Positions 1-13,809 of a stretch of 64,000 nt of DNA are shown here, piece after piece. This stretch comes from Vigna angularis (taxonomy: Eukaryota > Streptophyta > Magnoliopsida > Fabales > Fabaceae), in the NCBI RefSeq assembly GCF_016808095.1, contig NC_068976.1, positions 16,021,663 through 16,085,662 of the forward strand, given 5' to 3'. How positions within the stretch are numbered: position 1 is the first letter of the stretch; each line of letters opens with the position of its first letter. The notes under the pieces are model-generated. The model did not search any database. It was not told where the DNA came from and saw only the letters and a list, made by a program, of their open reading frames with translations. The position numbers and the translations under genes are program-made.

Positions 1-525
1 GTTAATAATAAATGTGTGAATTGTTATGAGAGTACATGGAGTTATGGACCATGTAATGTCGTGGAGCACATGAGCCTAAACGGCGTTGATTTCGGTGATT
101 CCTTGCTTTCTTTTTTGTCGTTTCTTTGATACTCAAAGTAGATGAACTAGGGGAAGATGAAACTCTAATTTCCAAGCAACACATGCTTCTATGGCTGTAT
201 TCCCATGGAACCTAATATTCTTCTCATCCACTGTTTCACAACTCCTATTAGGATTTATTACCATCAAATCAATGCTCAAATCTCGAGTTTTACTAATCTT
301 TTCTTTAATATTATTGTACTATCCTTTTCTTAGGCCAAAGTGCAAATGAAATCCAAATCGTAATAGTTAAATTCTATTTTAAAAAGATAGAAACATATTG
401 GTTAAAAAATAAAATTTAAATTAATTTAATTTTATAAAATCGATTTAAAAAATAAAATTTTTAATTTATTAATATATTATAAATTGATTTTATCTCAGTA
501 GAATTTATAATACATTTTTTTATGT

Positions 526-528
<3 letters not shown>

Positions 529-610
<82 letters not shown>
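529..610. repeat. (TA)n microsatellite, about 80 bp
   Basis: An uninterrupted alternating AT run of about 40 dinucleotides in AT-rich intergenic DNA. Confidence 0.98.
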
Positions 611-612
<2 letters not shown>

Positions 613-3600
613 TACAAAAAGTAAATATATATCGATGATTAGATAATAATAATATGACAAATAAAATAATAAATCTAATCAACAAAATTTTTTATTATAA
701 TAAATTCCAATATAGTTTTAATATTCTTTAAAATATTATATTAAAAAAAGATTTTAAATTTAATTTAATTCTAAACCTATATCGGAAAATGACATTTATA
801 TTCAATATATATTATAATTTAATCTTATTTTCAAGATCATTCTAACAATAGCATTATATAAATCACATGTTTAAATTTAGTGCTACATTTCTTATTTTTA
901 AACATATTTTATTTGTACACTTTCATTGATTCATATTCAAATTAACTATGATACGTTGATCATGTTCAAATTAATTATGTCAATAGACTGCTTTTGTAGA
1001 AATATTCTTAATTTATGAAATTCTTTACTTCGATCTAATTGTATCAATTTCAGAAAAAAAAACTAGATAAAAAAATATAATGAGCACAAATCTTAACATA
1101 ACCTCAAGTTGTCAATAAGTTGGAATTTTAAAGGCTATAGGTTACCTTAAACCCTAGAAAAAAAAATGATACTAGAATTGAATATGAGTGCAGAAAGTTG
1201 TTGTTATTCTTTTTTGTTCCTTTGACAACCTAGTTCTTTTTTATAGTTTTTATGAGACATCTAATGAAATAGTGTAGGCAGTGGTGTACGAACGCACATG
1301 CCTTTGCATGAATGAATGAAATAGTGATATGGCATTCCACATGAGTTAGGTTGGCAAAAAATAGTAAAACGCAAGCATCCTATAAGAAGTAAATCACGAG
1401 AAACATAGCAATTTTCATTTACTACACAATGTGTAACATCATGTCTGTTCTTCCTTCAGCTGCACTAAAGTTACTGCCCAATCACACACGTTCAGTTCTA
1501 CAAATCACAATTAAAGAAAAAACAATGACCCACGACACAAACTTCACAACTTAACATATGCATCACTCTTGTCATAAAATATTTGTCCAAACTTATAGAT
1601 AAATATTATTGCCAATATTATAATTACATAAATATTATATAAGAATTTATTTCATTTTTAGATATGTTAGATATTACGGATGTTATAGTTATTTCGTTTA
1701 ACTCTCACTTTTTTTTAATAATACATCTTAATTTAATAAAAAAAATATCTTGACTTGATATTATATTCTAATATGGTATCAAATTTTATCTTAATCGATA
1801 TTTGAGTTTATTATATCTTCGAGGGATTCGATCATGTAATATTCATCTTGACAAGTAATTATTTTCATACTATGATAAAATATGTATCAAAAACACAAGG
1901 ACTATAGCTCAGTTAGGTAAATAAAATTACTTATAGGGTGTATTTAATATGTTATCAAAGTCATGCAAAAGTCTATCATAGTAAATATTTATGTCTATCA
2001 TGTTAGGATACAAACAAAGTCCAACGTTGGATAAAAGAAAAGATGAACATATGTTTATATACATATAAGACATCTCCTTTGGTAAAGATCTTTCGAAATG
2101 GTACCAAAAGCAAATATGTGAAAACTTGACTTAACGCGGACAATACCTTAATAGTGTGAAAATCTATGTATATATATTTTACGTTTAAGTATACCGAGAG
2201 AGTGAAATTGAGTTAAGTGTAAGTTTGAATAGTTTAATACGATGGAATAGATTGGACAAACACATGGAATATTAATTGGACAGAGGCAAATGGCAATGGG
2301 GTGATAGAAGGACATTTTGACCGGATATTCTCAGATCACAAGCTGATTGTTGAATAATTGGAGGAATGAAAAGAGAAGAGATAGAAAATGATAAAGAAAA
2401 GGGAAAGCTTGAAGTTCCCGGAGAATCTAGAGCGCATGAGGCGCTGACCATGGGTTGGGAATCTATTAAGAAATGGATTAAGAAAATGGTTCGATGTTGT
2501 TGGCACATTGATGGGAAGAGAAGAAAAGGAATAAAGAAAAGAAAGGAGTAAGCATGAATAGGCCATAAAATGTTAAAGTTTTGGAGTGATATAGCAACAT
2601 CAGAATAACATAACATCAAAACAAGACAAGAAAGCAAGAAGAAGAGCCTATTGCCTAGACAAACTCACGCCCATAACTCACGTGACCCTACCCTTCTTGA
2701 CGCCGATCAATATGCTATTAATAAAACAACACATTGATGATGTTGATGATCTTGGAAATACAAAGAAGACTTGCTTAAGGTAAAGGTAGTGTTGTTGGAC
2801 ATAAGACATGGAATATTTGAACACGGAGAGGGAATATTGGAGAGGAGGATTATATGCTACATAATTAGACAAATGCTAGCGTTGAAATTCTTAACGTTAA
2901 CGTTGGAACGGATGCACTTCTTTATACTATTCCTACTTGCACTTCCTCCCACGCTCCCTTCACACACTTACACTTCCCTACTTTTTTAATAATTAATCGC
3001 AACTCCTATATCTTTTACTTTCTCCTATATTACCTTTCAATTCTTCTAAATTTTCTCAAAATTGTAGGTTTCTAGAATCAATAACATATTTATCTTTTAT
3101 GTTTTTAACTACTATCAATAAAATATCACGAGGGTTTGGTTTTTCTAGAATCAATAAGATATCACGACGAAAATGAAGAAATCCCTTCATATCTATGAAT
3201 TAAATTATTGGTCATGATTACATAACATTACATACTATTTATATTGTAACTTTATTGAGAAAATCTTTATTATTAATTTAAATGTAGTGTTTAGTGACAC
3301 TCTACTCGAATAAAATGAAGGGTGTATTATCGGCCTTAAAATAGATTATAAAATCAATGGAAGTGGATGTCTCTTCCCTTCAGTTTCATTCAACCTAGTC
3401 ATTCTTATGTGGCTATGTTACTTTATACGAAGTTTAACCTTATAGTTATTTATACATGTAGGTAACTATTTAAGTGTAAATTTAGTTATTTAAAATATCC
3501 ATATTTTAAATTTTTGTATCATCCCAATTAATACATATAAAGGGATAATTTAGAAAATGTATATATTTTGAAAAAAAAAACATATATGGTCATATAGTTA

Positions 3601-3991
3601 TATGTTAGCCACATTTTCTCTCTTGCTACGACTTTTGTATCACTAAAATTCATTCCAAATTGTAAAAAAATAAAATAAAATCACACTTTTAAATCAGAAT
3701 GACAGAGCAATTAAAAAGTTTGAAGAAAAACCCACCAAAGTGATGACTTTTTTTTTTATTAATTCCAATCACTAGACATAAGTCTCAGAAAAACTATCAA
3801 GGAGAGTTTAGGTAACATTGTTGTGATTAGATAGATTGTGGTATATAAGTCAAAAAGCGCGTTGGAGTAACACTGTGAGAGATATGACAACAACATAGTT
3901 GAGGGCCTTATCAGCATATTTTTCTCTTCTGCATGTGGTTGTGGGTCTGCAACCTGCTCTCACCTACACTCTCTATACTCATACTCACACA

Positions 3992-3994
<3 letters not shown>

Positions 3995-4044
<50 letters not shown>
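3995..4044. repeat. (AT)n microsatellite, 50 bp
   Basis: A pure AT dinucleotide run following a CACT-rich stretch, about 1.3 kb upstream of the KANADI start codon. Confidence 0.97.
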
Positions 4045-4046
<2 letters not shown>

Positions 4047-5223
4047 CTTTTTCTTAAATCTTTCAACCTTTCTTCTCACCTCCAAATTCGGACGTGTACA
4101 ACACGAGCTTAAGAAATGTATGAAAATGAGATGTTGTTGATAAACGAGTTAAAAAAGATGTAGGAGAATCCAAGAGCTGGGATTAGAGTTTGAGTTAGGG
4201 TTCTAAGTGTTAATTAATTTTTGTGGGGATGATGTGTGGTTGGGTATGGAAAATACAGATATAGAAACAGTCATTTTCCTGTGAGTATATATAGGCAAGG
4301 TTAAGCATGTCATAGGTAGAAAACGATGAGGTTTAATGGCACATATGTGTACATCTGCACGTAACAGAGAGAGTGAGAGAGAAAGAGAAAGGAGGGTGAG
4401 TTTGAAGAGGATATTTTGGGGTGGCAGTGAATCCTCGTTCATAATAAAAGAGGAATATTCCAATTGAAGAAAAATGCAATTTAAAAGAGATAAACTAAAC
4501 TCTGATAGAAACAAAAAGAGCAGGGAATTTTAACCGGTCGCGATCCATCGTCTTAAACTAGACACTCAATTTCCATTCCTATATTCCATTCAATAGTACC
4601 CCTTTTGTTTTTCTCGAAATCCAACCATATTCCTGCCAAGAACCACCATTACATCGCCGCTTCAAACTTCTCTTTTTTCTTTTCTTTTAATTTAATTACC
4701 TGCAGATAAGGGAAACCAGTGACCAGACTCTTCCCTTCTTCACTTTCTCTCTCTCTCTCTCTATCTATATCTCTCTCTCTCTATATATATATCTATCTAT
4801 CTATCTACAGCAGTAGTAGTAGTACTTTGATGACTAATATATCTCTCAGCTTCCATAAATAACTGCTACCCCTTTTCACTAACTTTTGGTTCAAACCACC
4901 ATCCCCAAAAAACTCTGATCTTTTCTCTTTCCCTTTTTTTTATCTGACTAGTGGTGACAAGTAGTCCCTGGAAATTAATTACTCTCTCTCTCTCTCTTTC
5001 AGCTTTTAAAATTTTCCATATGGTGGTCTTCCTTCAACCCTAGTGGGATCCTATACTAAAAGCCTATAACCACACCATCTCAAATCATAAGTCACTCATG
5101 ATATAATCACACCCTTAAACCCTTCCTTTCACCTCTTTCAACTTCTTCAATTCCATCACCTCTTACTATATTTGCTTTTCCACTTCACACCCTCACTTTA
5201 ACTCTCAACTCTTCCATTCCCTT

Positions 5224-5237
5224 ATATATATATATTT
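5224..5237 (+). promoter_or_regulatory. Probable TATA box of the KANADI gene
   Basis: An alternating TATATATATATATT run lies about 80-90 bp upstream of the start codon at 5315, in a pyrimidine-rich leader typical of plant promoters. This would leave a 5'UTR of roughly 50-60 nt. The assignment rests on position and composition only; TA tracts are common here. Confidence 0.4.
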
Positions 5238-5314
5238 CACTACCTTAACAAACACAGATCTTCTCCGTTCTTCGGTTTCTCTATATTTTTATCTGTCTTT
5301 TTCTACCTATCTCC

Positions 5315-8300
5315 ATGTTCACCAATTCACATACGCTAATGCAAACTTTGTTGTCATCTTTGCCGGAGCCAGACCTCTCCTTGAACATAAGCCCTCCCTC
5401 TATTTCTGAGGTCAAGGAAGTGGGGTGTTTCGGCAAAGTGATTTACAGCGACATGTGTTCAACTTCTGATTCTGGGAGCAGTGGAGGAAGTGATTTGAGC
5501 CATGAGTTCCATAACCTTGGTCACCATCGTGAGCCCACGTTGAAGTTAGGCTTTGGAACAATGGATTTGAATCCTCGCCATCATCAGGTTCATGGTGACA
5601 CCAGAAGCTTCACTCACCATAACCACCACCACCACCACCACCACCACCTTCAGCCTCACATCTACGGCCGCGATTTCAAACGAACTGCAAGAGTCGTCAA
5701 TGGCGTCAAAAGAAGCGTCAGGGCTCCTCGGATGAGATGGACCACCACCCTCCATGCCCATTTTGTTCACGCGGTTCAACTTCTTGGCGGCCATGAAAGT
5801 AAGTCTTTCGAAATCCATCGCTAAAATTTAGCAGATTCCAAAATCAATGAAAAAAAAAACCATATTTTTCTTGAATTACTTTAAAAACCATGATGTTCTA
5901 TAAGCCATGGTCTAATTACATTATACGTGTGAGTATTGTTTGAGGTCTTGTTATTATATGTTGGAATGTAAAAGGTGATGGTCCTGAGATAAAACATATG
6001 TATGAATATATATAGATATAGATATATATTCTAGGTTATGTCTAATCTTGAGTTTGTCTTGTCACACTTGCAGGAGCAACTCCGAAGTCTGTGTTAGAGT
6101 TAATGAATGTTAAGGATCTAACCCTAGCCCACGTCAAGAGTCACTTGCAGGTGGGGTAGTTTCTATTCTCTCCCCATTATATTTCTCCATAGTCTTTGAG
6201 CTTAATGAGTGAAGTTCCTATATTCTTCCTCTTTGAATTAGTTTCTGACTAGACAGAAGAAAAGAAAGGGAAAAAAGGACTATTTTTAGTCGCTATAGGT
6301 TGCCTCTAGTAGTGGGGAAGGTAGAACCAAGGACTAGGGACAAAAGGGGTATCTAGATTATGTAATGCAATCTTAGCCTTGTGGACTTTTCTTCTCATTT
6401 TATCTTTTATGCGGGGTGTTCATGCAGATGTATAGAACAGTGAAGAGCACTGACAAAGGCACCACAGGTAATTGAATCTCGGAGTGTTGTGTTCCTTCTC
6501 AAGGACCCTTTTTTCGTTTCTTCTTCTATTATTATCATCATTATTATTCTCTTTGTTTGAGATCTTTGGTGATTCGGGTGTGACAGAAAACTCTATGATT
6601 TGCCTAGTACTGTTCCCCGTTAAAAACAAAAGTCTCTTTGGCATATAGGACTTGTTTCAAAATCGCCAAGTGAATTATTAACCTCTGGTGTCTGATAAAG
6701 GAAGAGCAATGGCTCCATTGTTGATGAATTTTGCAGGTCATGGGCAGACAGATATTGCAGTATTGAATCCAAGGCAAGGGATTAACATTGTTCATCTGCA
6801 TGCACCTTCACCCAATTTACCAGACCCGATTCAAAGTTCCCACAGGTTATTCATTCATTTTTTGCATCAGTTCCCTAAACGATTCTGTCTTTTAATTTTC
6901 TGTGCTTTTTCAGATTTCATTCACACACCATGATGTTTTTTCTCTATGCAAATTAATGTGAACTTAATGTTGACTTATTGACTAATGGTGATTCAACTGG
7001 ACCATTACATTAAAAGCAACCTACGAGAGTGTCGGAGAACAATGTATATGCACGGTTTTTCAAAAATCCCTCTTGTTTCATCCTTTTGTTTATTTTCTTT
7101 TTCTTTTCCTTGCAAACTTTTTACAATAGCGATACTCATATACCTCACTTTTACGTGAAAATAAAAATAGAGAAAAAAAATTAACGGAAAAAGAACTGTT
7201 ATATAAATAGAAAATGGAAAAAATAATTGAGTGAATGTTTGGCACAAAAGAGATAAACTGAGTGTAAAGTTAATACTTTCTAAGTTTTATACATCCCCTA
7301 TAATTAAAAGTTTAATGTTTGGTGTCGGTAAGACTTTTTTTACCAAATCTTTTTTTGTTTTTTTAAATTCACGTGTGTCATTGGCTTTTTCTTATTTTTT
7401 TTATTACAAGCTTCTATAACGACAGCTTGAAAACATGTACATAGATTTTGACGAGTAAAAGCTAGGGTTTCTATAGGTAGGTATGAGGGCGGTCATTTTC
7501 TACATGGATTCTTAATAATGCTTTCGTATTCTTGATCCCAATGCATGGCAAAAGTTCTACCCTGTGGTTCAAATCTCAATGTGTTACATAAGCCACATTT
7601 TTTAAAGAAAAGTAAAAGTGATACAATAAACTTCAAATGTTATAGTAATAACCTTGTGAGATCCTTAATTGGTCGTGGACCAACTAATCCACCACCTAAT
7701 AATTTATTTTTGTCTATAAATACACAATAAGGAGAATGACATGAATGAGTTACAAAGAAATACAGTTTCATTATTTGGTTAAATATATGTTTCAATACCA
7801 AAATTGAGATTGCAAACAAAAACTGTTCCTCTCTTCATGAAGAGGGTTGTATGTTATAAAATCTCACTTCTTTCCATTTCCGAATAAGATCACATATAAA
7901 GTTTCAACATCTCAATTAATTCCTTGGCAAATTGAAAGTTTTGGATGTTGACCGTTAGTGCATCACATGGCATTTCGCCTCATTGAAAAGGCAATCAGAT
8001 GAACTCGTATGTAGCAATGGCGTTTGAAGTTGCACACATTAAGGAATTGGATTTGGAGTTTTGTTACACAGTGTAAAACATAATACTAAGTAGAAGATGT
8101 TCACTTTCAACATTAATTTGTTGTTCACTTTTCAGGACAGCGTGGCAACAATCATCAATAGAGACAAAAACAAAGAACAGTAGACAAGAAGCAGAGATGG
8201 GTTTGACGTATTGTGAGGTGAAGGGAAGTGAAAGCATGGTAAGTTGTGACATAAATGGATGTAGCTTCTGGCTTGTAGTTTTGTTGCATGCATTTATGAA

Positions 8301-8492
8301 TATTCTCGAAATGGCTTATGTCACTAACAAGGGTAATAATTTATATATATAATATTACAGGTGAATGGCTTGGATTCTACCAGTTTGTCACGTTCCGAGG
8401 GAATGCTTGACCTAGAATTCACCCTTGGAAGACCCATTTGGCAAAAAGACCACGCAGAATCATCCAGAGAGTTAACTCTTTTAAACTGCTGA
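5315..8492 (+). CDS. KAN4: KANADI-type GARP transcription factor, KAN4/ATS-like
   Basis: Six exons: 5315-5798, 6074-6150, 6428-6467, 6737-6845, 8136-8238 and 8361-8492. All introns are GT-AG and the total is 945 nt (314 aa). An EAR-like LSLNI stretch is at residues 21-25, a Ser/Gly-rich segment near 49-60, a poly-His run at about 101-111, and the GRDFKR motif at 118-123. The GARP (Myb-like) DNA-binding domain covers about residues 132-195, starting KRSVRAPRMRW and ending in AHVKSHLQMYRTVKSTDKG; exons 1-3 split it. The C-terminus (LDLEFTLGRP, then ELTLLNC) resembles ABERRANT TESTA SHAPE/KAN4 rather than KAN1-3. KANADI proteins are nuclear repressors that set abaxial polarity; KAN4 acts in ovule integument and seed-coat outgrowth. 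The ATG at 5315 is the first in frame after a plausible TATA and leader. The fourth intron is about 1.3 kb. The KANADI class is near certain; the KAN4 paralogue call is from the C-terminus. Confidence 0.93.
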
Positions 8493-8999
8493 AACAGCTA
8501 AAACAACGTTAAAAAAAGTAAAGAAAGTTAAGGTTAAATTAGGTTAAGTTTAAATAACCAGCCTTTGACATGTGTGGATGATGATGATGATGCTGATGAA
8601 GAAGAGATGAGGAATTGTTGTATGTGAATGATTTTGATTGTGTGTGTATGTAAGGATGTATTTGGGAGAGAGAAGAGGAATGGGATAAAGAAATTATGCT
8701 AAAGAACATATGCTTGAGTCCAAGGAATTTTTCAGGCATTGTCTTTGATGTCATTTTCTGTGGAAGCTATAGAATAGAACATGATGAAAAATAAAAATGG
8801 AATGGTTTGTTTGAGGTCATGGACCATGCATAGGTTATAGTTAGGCAAAATAGGACCCATTTGGAAATGCTGATATGAGACAGGTGGGTCATGTTTTCTG
8901 CCAGACCATCATCACATATGTACCACATACACATACATGTTATCTATCACCCACATTAATTCACTTTTACAAATTAATATTCCAAACTTTTTTGTCTTC

Positions 9000-9051
<52 letters not shown>

Positions 9052-9782
9052 TGTCTTCTTGTATACACATTCAAACTCATAATATATTAACTGATTAATT
9101 GATATAAATATAAAAAGTTACTGTTAATTTTGTTTCCACTCAACAACTTAATTTTCTGATTAAAATGAGTGTGCGATAGAGGTTTTCTTTCTTGGATTTT
9201 TTATTTCCAACCATCAATGTAGGATTCATATTCTTCATAAAATGTAAAATTTGATCGGACCACTACAATATGCTTTCTTCACTCTTGACACTCGAATATC
9301 TCATTGATTCATTCTTTTAAGAAGGACTTTTAAGAGTTTAATATTCATATAAACAATCACCCTCCAACTTTATCCTATCAACTAATAAAAATATCTTTCT
9401 TTAACTGTTTTATAAACATTTTTATAGAAGAATATATATATTATTGTAAGGTTAATATTCTTCTGAATATTTGGGTTTTTTTGCTGAATATTTTTTTGTC
9501 GTTCCTTTACTGAAGTTTCAAGATACACTAAAAGATGATGCCTTCAAAAAATACATTACTTTTCGTATATTAAAAAGACTTTTAATATATTGTAAAACAC
9601 CTAGATAATCAAAGACACTGGAGGACAATATAAAAAAAAACTTAGCAGAAAATTCAAATTTCTAATAAAAACTGATTTTGATGTTTTAAAACATACTATA
9701 AACTATTTTAACATACCAACAACGATGTATTTTTACGATAGACAATACCAAAAGTTCAATAGAGAATTTAAATAGTTAAGAA

Positions 9783-9922
<140 letters not shown>

Positions 9923-10159
9923 GTGAGAGGTTGAACATTAATAGATTATTGAATAATATCTGATAGCGAATAAAATAATAAACTTCAATAAGATAAGTTC
10001 TAACTCATAAATTTAATAATATATTAAGAAAAAAACTTTAAATTTAGCTTGATTTTGACTAGTAAAATGATTTGTTAAGAGGAGAAGCTTTCTTGAGTGT
10101 GGTAAATGTATTTTTTTGATGTTGAACTATGTAAAATGTTATTTCTTAAGTGATTAAAT

Positions 10160-10930
10160 TGTTAGAATCTAATTGTATTAATCGATTAAGCAGTGTCCAC
10201 AATCAGTTAAAGTATGTCAAAAGCATAATATGGTTATACTGCCTAATTTAATTGATTAAGGAAATAATCTAATCAATTAAAACAGAGAGTTGGGCCTAAT
10301 CAATTAAAGAAATAACCTAATCGATTAAATGCATTAGGATTTTATACCTTGTATATATATGTGTGATCTAACTTGTTTATATAACGAAGTAGTTTGATCC
10401 TTCTAACAAAAAGTGAAACAAGAACAAAAAAACACATCAAGGAGTTGTCTTGAGACATTCTTGGAACAATCAACCATCCATTTTGAAGAATCTCAAAAAT
10501 CTCCAAGGTTCTAAAAATGGAAGAACATTTATAAGATTTGTACATAAGTGGTGCACTTAAGTTTTGTTTTCTTGTATAGATAAGTGGTGCACTTAGGTTT
10601 TGTTTTCTTGTATAGATTTCTTATTTACCTTAGCTGTGTAGGCAAGGTGTGAGAGAATATGTTATTGAGCCTCTTTAGTTTGTAATTTTGTGTATTGAAG
10701 TGTGTGAAGATATAATCGAGTGTTTCTTTGTATTCTTAACCCTTTGCAATATAGTATAATTCCTCCAACTCAGGTTGTTAGAGGAGGACTTGATGTAGAC
10801 TCAGATTTAGTATCAAACTAGTATAAAATTAGCGTGTGATCTTATTTAAGTTTCTATATTTTCTCTTATTAATCATAATATTTTGTGAATTGGTTTCAAG
10901 AACTAAAATTTTCAAATAGCGATTAAAAGT
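10160..10930. repeat. Possible LTR fragment or solo LTR (copia-like)
   Basis: The stretch is rich in repeated AATCGATTAA/AATCAATTAA words and includes two adjacent copies of a roughly 40-bp unit (TAAGTGGTGCACTTA followed by a TTTTGTTTTCTTG run) at about 10547-10617. It then runs into a segment with CCTCCAACTCAGGTTGTTAG and GTATAAA words of the kind seen at the ends of legume copia LTRs. No coding domain, primer-binding site or clear target duplication is visible, so this is a weak family guess. Confidence 0.3.
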
Positions 10931-11335
10931 TGTTTTAAATCCAATTCATGTTCTTCTTGAACTGAGATATAGGAACTCTAATTTTAACAATCATGTCATA
11001 AATTGAACTTTAAATCTAATTTAATTTTATAAAATCTAAGATAATATTTACACCTATTTATATTTTTTAAATTAGTTTTAGCGTCACTTCTAACATAGAC
11101 TTTAACTATTACTTTACCCAAAACTGAAAAAGTTGCCTGTGTTTGTCTACAAAGTATATCTTGCCAAATTATATACATGAGTACATGTTTAAAGTTTTTT
11201 TTTTCTTCTGAAATACAAAATATTAAGAAAGGGAATATTTTTTTATTAGAAAAGAAAAGGTCAATAAGCAAACAGGCACTGGGTGTTACCTTTTCCTTTT
11301 CCGTAGTGCCTTGGGGAAAGGTGTAGTTCTATTTA

Positions 11336-11940
11336 TTGTGGCCCATTAGAAGACTTTTCTTGTGGGCCGAAGTTCTTATTTCTGATTTCGACAAATTTTA
11401 AATCATTTCATGTGGTAAGAACAATCCCTTTATGTTGTAGAAAAAAGAAAAAGTAGAAGGCCCACCCATTTGGTCCTACCTCTGTTATGACTTCTGATCT
11501 ATAATAATTTTCACTGAATTATCATTGGAAGGAAAAAAATTATAAAAAGATAATACTAAACATAAAAAATAATGTTGAAAAATTATTTAAAGATAAATTA
11601 AATTAGATGTGATTAAATATATGTTAAGATAAATTTAAATGGCATAAAAATATTTTTTAAATATTTGAAAACATTGATAGAGAGGGTAATATAATATTAA
11701 AAGGTACTTGACTTTTCCTTTGTTAGAAAGTCACTTTCTGTAGGTACTAAGTATATAAAAAGTGTAGATGTGTCCCTCTGCATTCCCCAGCCCAATTGAA
11801 CACTTTTGTTGTGGGCCGAAATCCGTTTTGCCGATCTGATCCATTTTTCAATCATCTCGTGTTAAGTACAAAAAATGAAAAAGTAAAAGGCCCACCACAT
11901 TGTCCTAGTTCTGTCATGAATATATGATTTATGATATTTT
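11336..11940. repeat. Diverged direct duplication
   Basis: Two related blocks, about 11336-11515 and 11785-11940, share a core with GTGGGCCGAA, then an AATCAT word, then AAAAAGTA(G/A)AAGGCCCACC and a TGTCCTA/GGTCCTA segment in the same order. The blocks have diverged by substitutions and small indels. No coding potential is visible. They may be two copies of a promoter-like or repeat segment. Confidence 0.55.
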
Positions 11941-13809
11941 TTTTTAGGATTTGTAGGAATTAAACAAATATTTTATAAATCTAATTTATAAAATCAAAAT
12001 CATTCAAAATTAATTTAAATTAAAACCTATTTTATAAAATCAAAATCAATTTTACAAACCCTTAACTTTAATGACTAATTTGAATTGTGGTTATTTAACT
12101 AATGACCTCTTGATCATAGTAGTATAGAACTCGTTTTTTATCCAGTATATATCAGACTACTAAGTCAATATATATTCAATCCATTTTATTTTTTTATCAG
12201 TACAATATCATACAAAATACTTAATTATAATGGTTCGTTGTTAGCTCTGACAATTAAGAAGCTAATAGGTATTTGAGCTATTAGGACCAAATCTATCTAA
12301 ATAAAATTCCATAAATAATAATATAAATAACGCATCCTACAAGTCATGTTAATTATGTTTATTGTTGTTGTACTAAGTTAATTTGAGTATAAGAATGTCT
12401 TCTACATACACAATTCATGTCCTTAACGAATGTTCATGACAAAAAGAATGAGTGGATGTATAGTAGACGCACAAACAAAGCACCATCAACGAATGACCAC
12501 CGCATACACTATCGCACACATCACCACATTGCCGTACCATGAACAACGACCATAAACCAAAACTAAAATAGAGAAAAAGTAGAAACGGATATGGAGAAGG
12601 AAAAAAGTAAGAGTTGGGGGATGAAAAGAAACAAATATCTGAAAGTAAAAGTTAGGAGTGAAAAGAAACAAATCTAAAAAAGTGAGAGTTGAGAGAGGGG
12701 AGGGGATAGTGAGAGAGAGAAAGAGAGTGAAAATAAGGTATAATTAATGTAAATAAATATAATTAAAGTAAAAAAAGATACTTTTGAAATTAAAGTAAAA
12801 AAGAGGATACTTTTGAAACTAAATTTTTTTGAGAGGTATAGGAAGGTGAAAGAAACATTTGGTAGTGGTGGAGGGAGTCAACTTTATAAAAACGTAAACA
12901 AATGGTGTGTTATGCCTAAAGTGTCCTTTGGCTGTAACCTTTTCATCTTTCATCTTTTTTTGGTGATTTTTTTATTGTTGTTATTTATATTTCACTTATT
13001 TAAATGATGAAATGTGTGAGGGCCAAGGGATCTACTAAATATAAACGGGCCGAGTGATGTAGCTTGTTAGGTCCAAATATAGTTTAGGGTCCAAATATAC
13101 CGATTTGTTTTATAATATATATAAAAATTATCTAGAATTAAATTGTAAAAATTATTTATATTTGTTTTTATAATTATAATTTTATTTTATTTTTATCGTA
13201 AAAAAATTGAAGACACCCACGCTATGCATAGTAGTATATAATGTAAATTAAATTACTAAATAGATATTGAACTAGTTTAAAATTTTAAAGAAACTATCTG
13301 AATTAATAATTTTAAGTAAGATTTTAATTTTGTTTATCTTTGACCGATTTCTGTTATTTTTAAAACTATCATAAATTGATATTTAATGATATTTCCAATG
13401 GTTTGGTTTGCATTTTACAACCTCGTTTCTGCAAAATTTATGAAAACATTCACAAATTTCGTAAAACCAATTATTAATTGCTTCGAAGGCTTTGCTGATA
13501 ATCCAAACACATGGTTATTCATATGTTTATAATATGCCAAAAAGTACAAATGAGATTAAAGATAATTTATTTGGTTTAAAAGTGTCTTATGCATTCTTTG
13601 ATAGTTTGGTCTCTTAAGATTGTTTACTTTTTAATAATTTTTTTTTTATAATGATAAATGATATATGTGTTTTGGAGTGTTAAGTGATACCATGAACTTT
13701 TAATAATAAATAATTTATATAATTTTAGATTTATTTGTGATATTTTTAAATCTTATTTTATTTAAACAATAAACAGATACACATTGTATAGTAACCGCTT
13801 ACTCAGCTA

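Larger units (their letters stand above)
1..5200. other. Intergenic DNA upstream of the KANADI gene
   Basis: AT-rich, with no gene I can support. It holds a (TA)n tract at about 529-610 and another at about 3995-4044. Near 400-520 and 1590-1850 there is degenerate sequence resembling fragments of short LTR/TRIM elements, for example a GGTATCA word at about 1774. CT-rich microsatellites lie at about 4746-4785 and 4982-5000, inside the presumed promoter of the downstream gene. Small open frames at 2-184 (-) and 2366-2551 (+) show no recognisable domain. Confidence 0.6.

Noticed and set aside
2..184. 60-aa frame on the - strand at the window edge
   Set aside because: Begins MCCLEIRVSSSPSSS, Ser- and Lys-rich, with no domain and no visible splice partner. 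It might be the first exon of a gene beyond the window, but this cannot be supported.
1900..1930. tRNA-like A-box (TATAGCTCAGTTAGG)
   Set aside because: No B-box GGTTCGA at the right distance and no acceptor or anticodon stems can be formed. At most a tRNA-derived relic.
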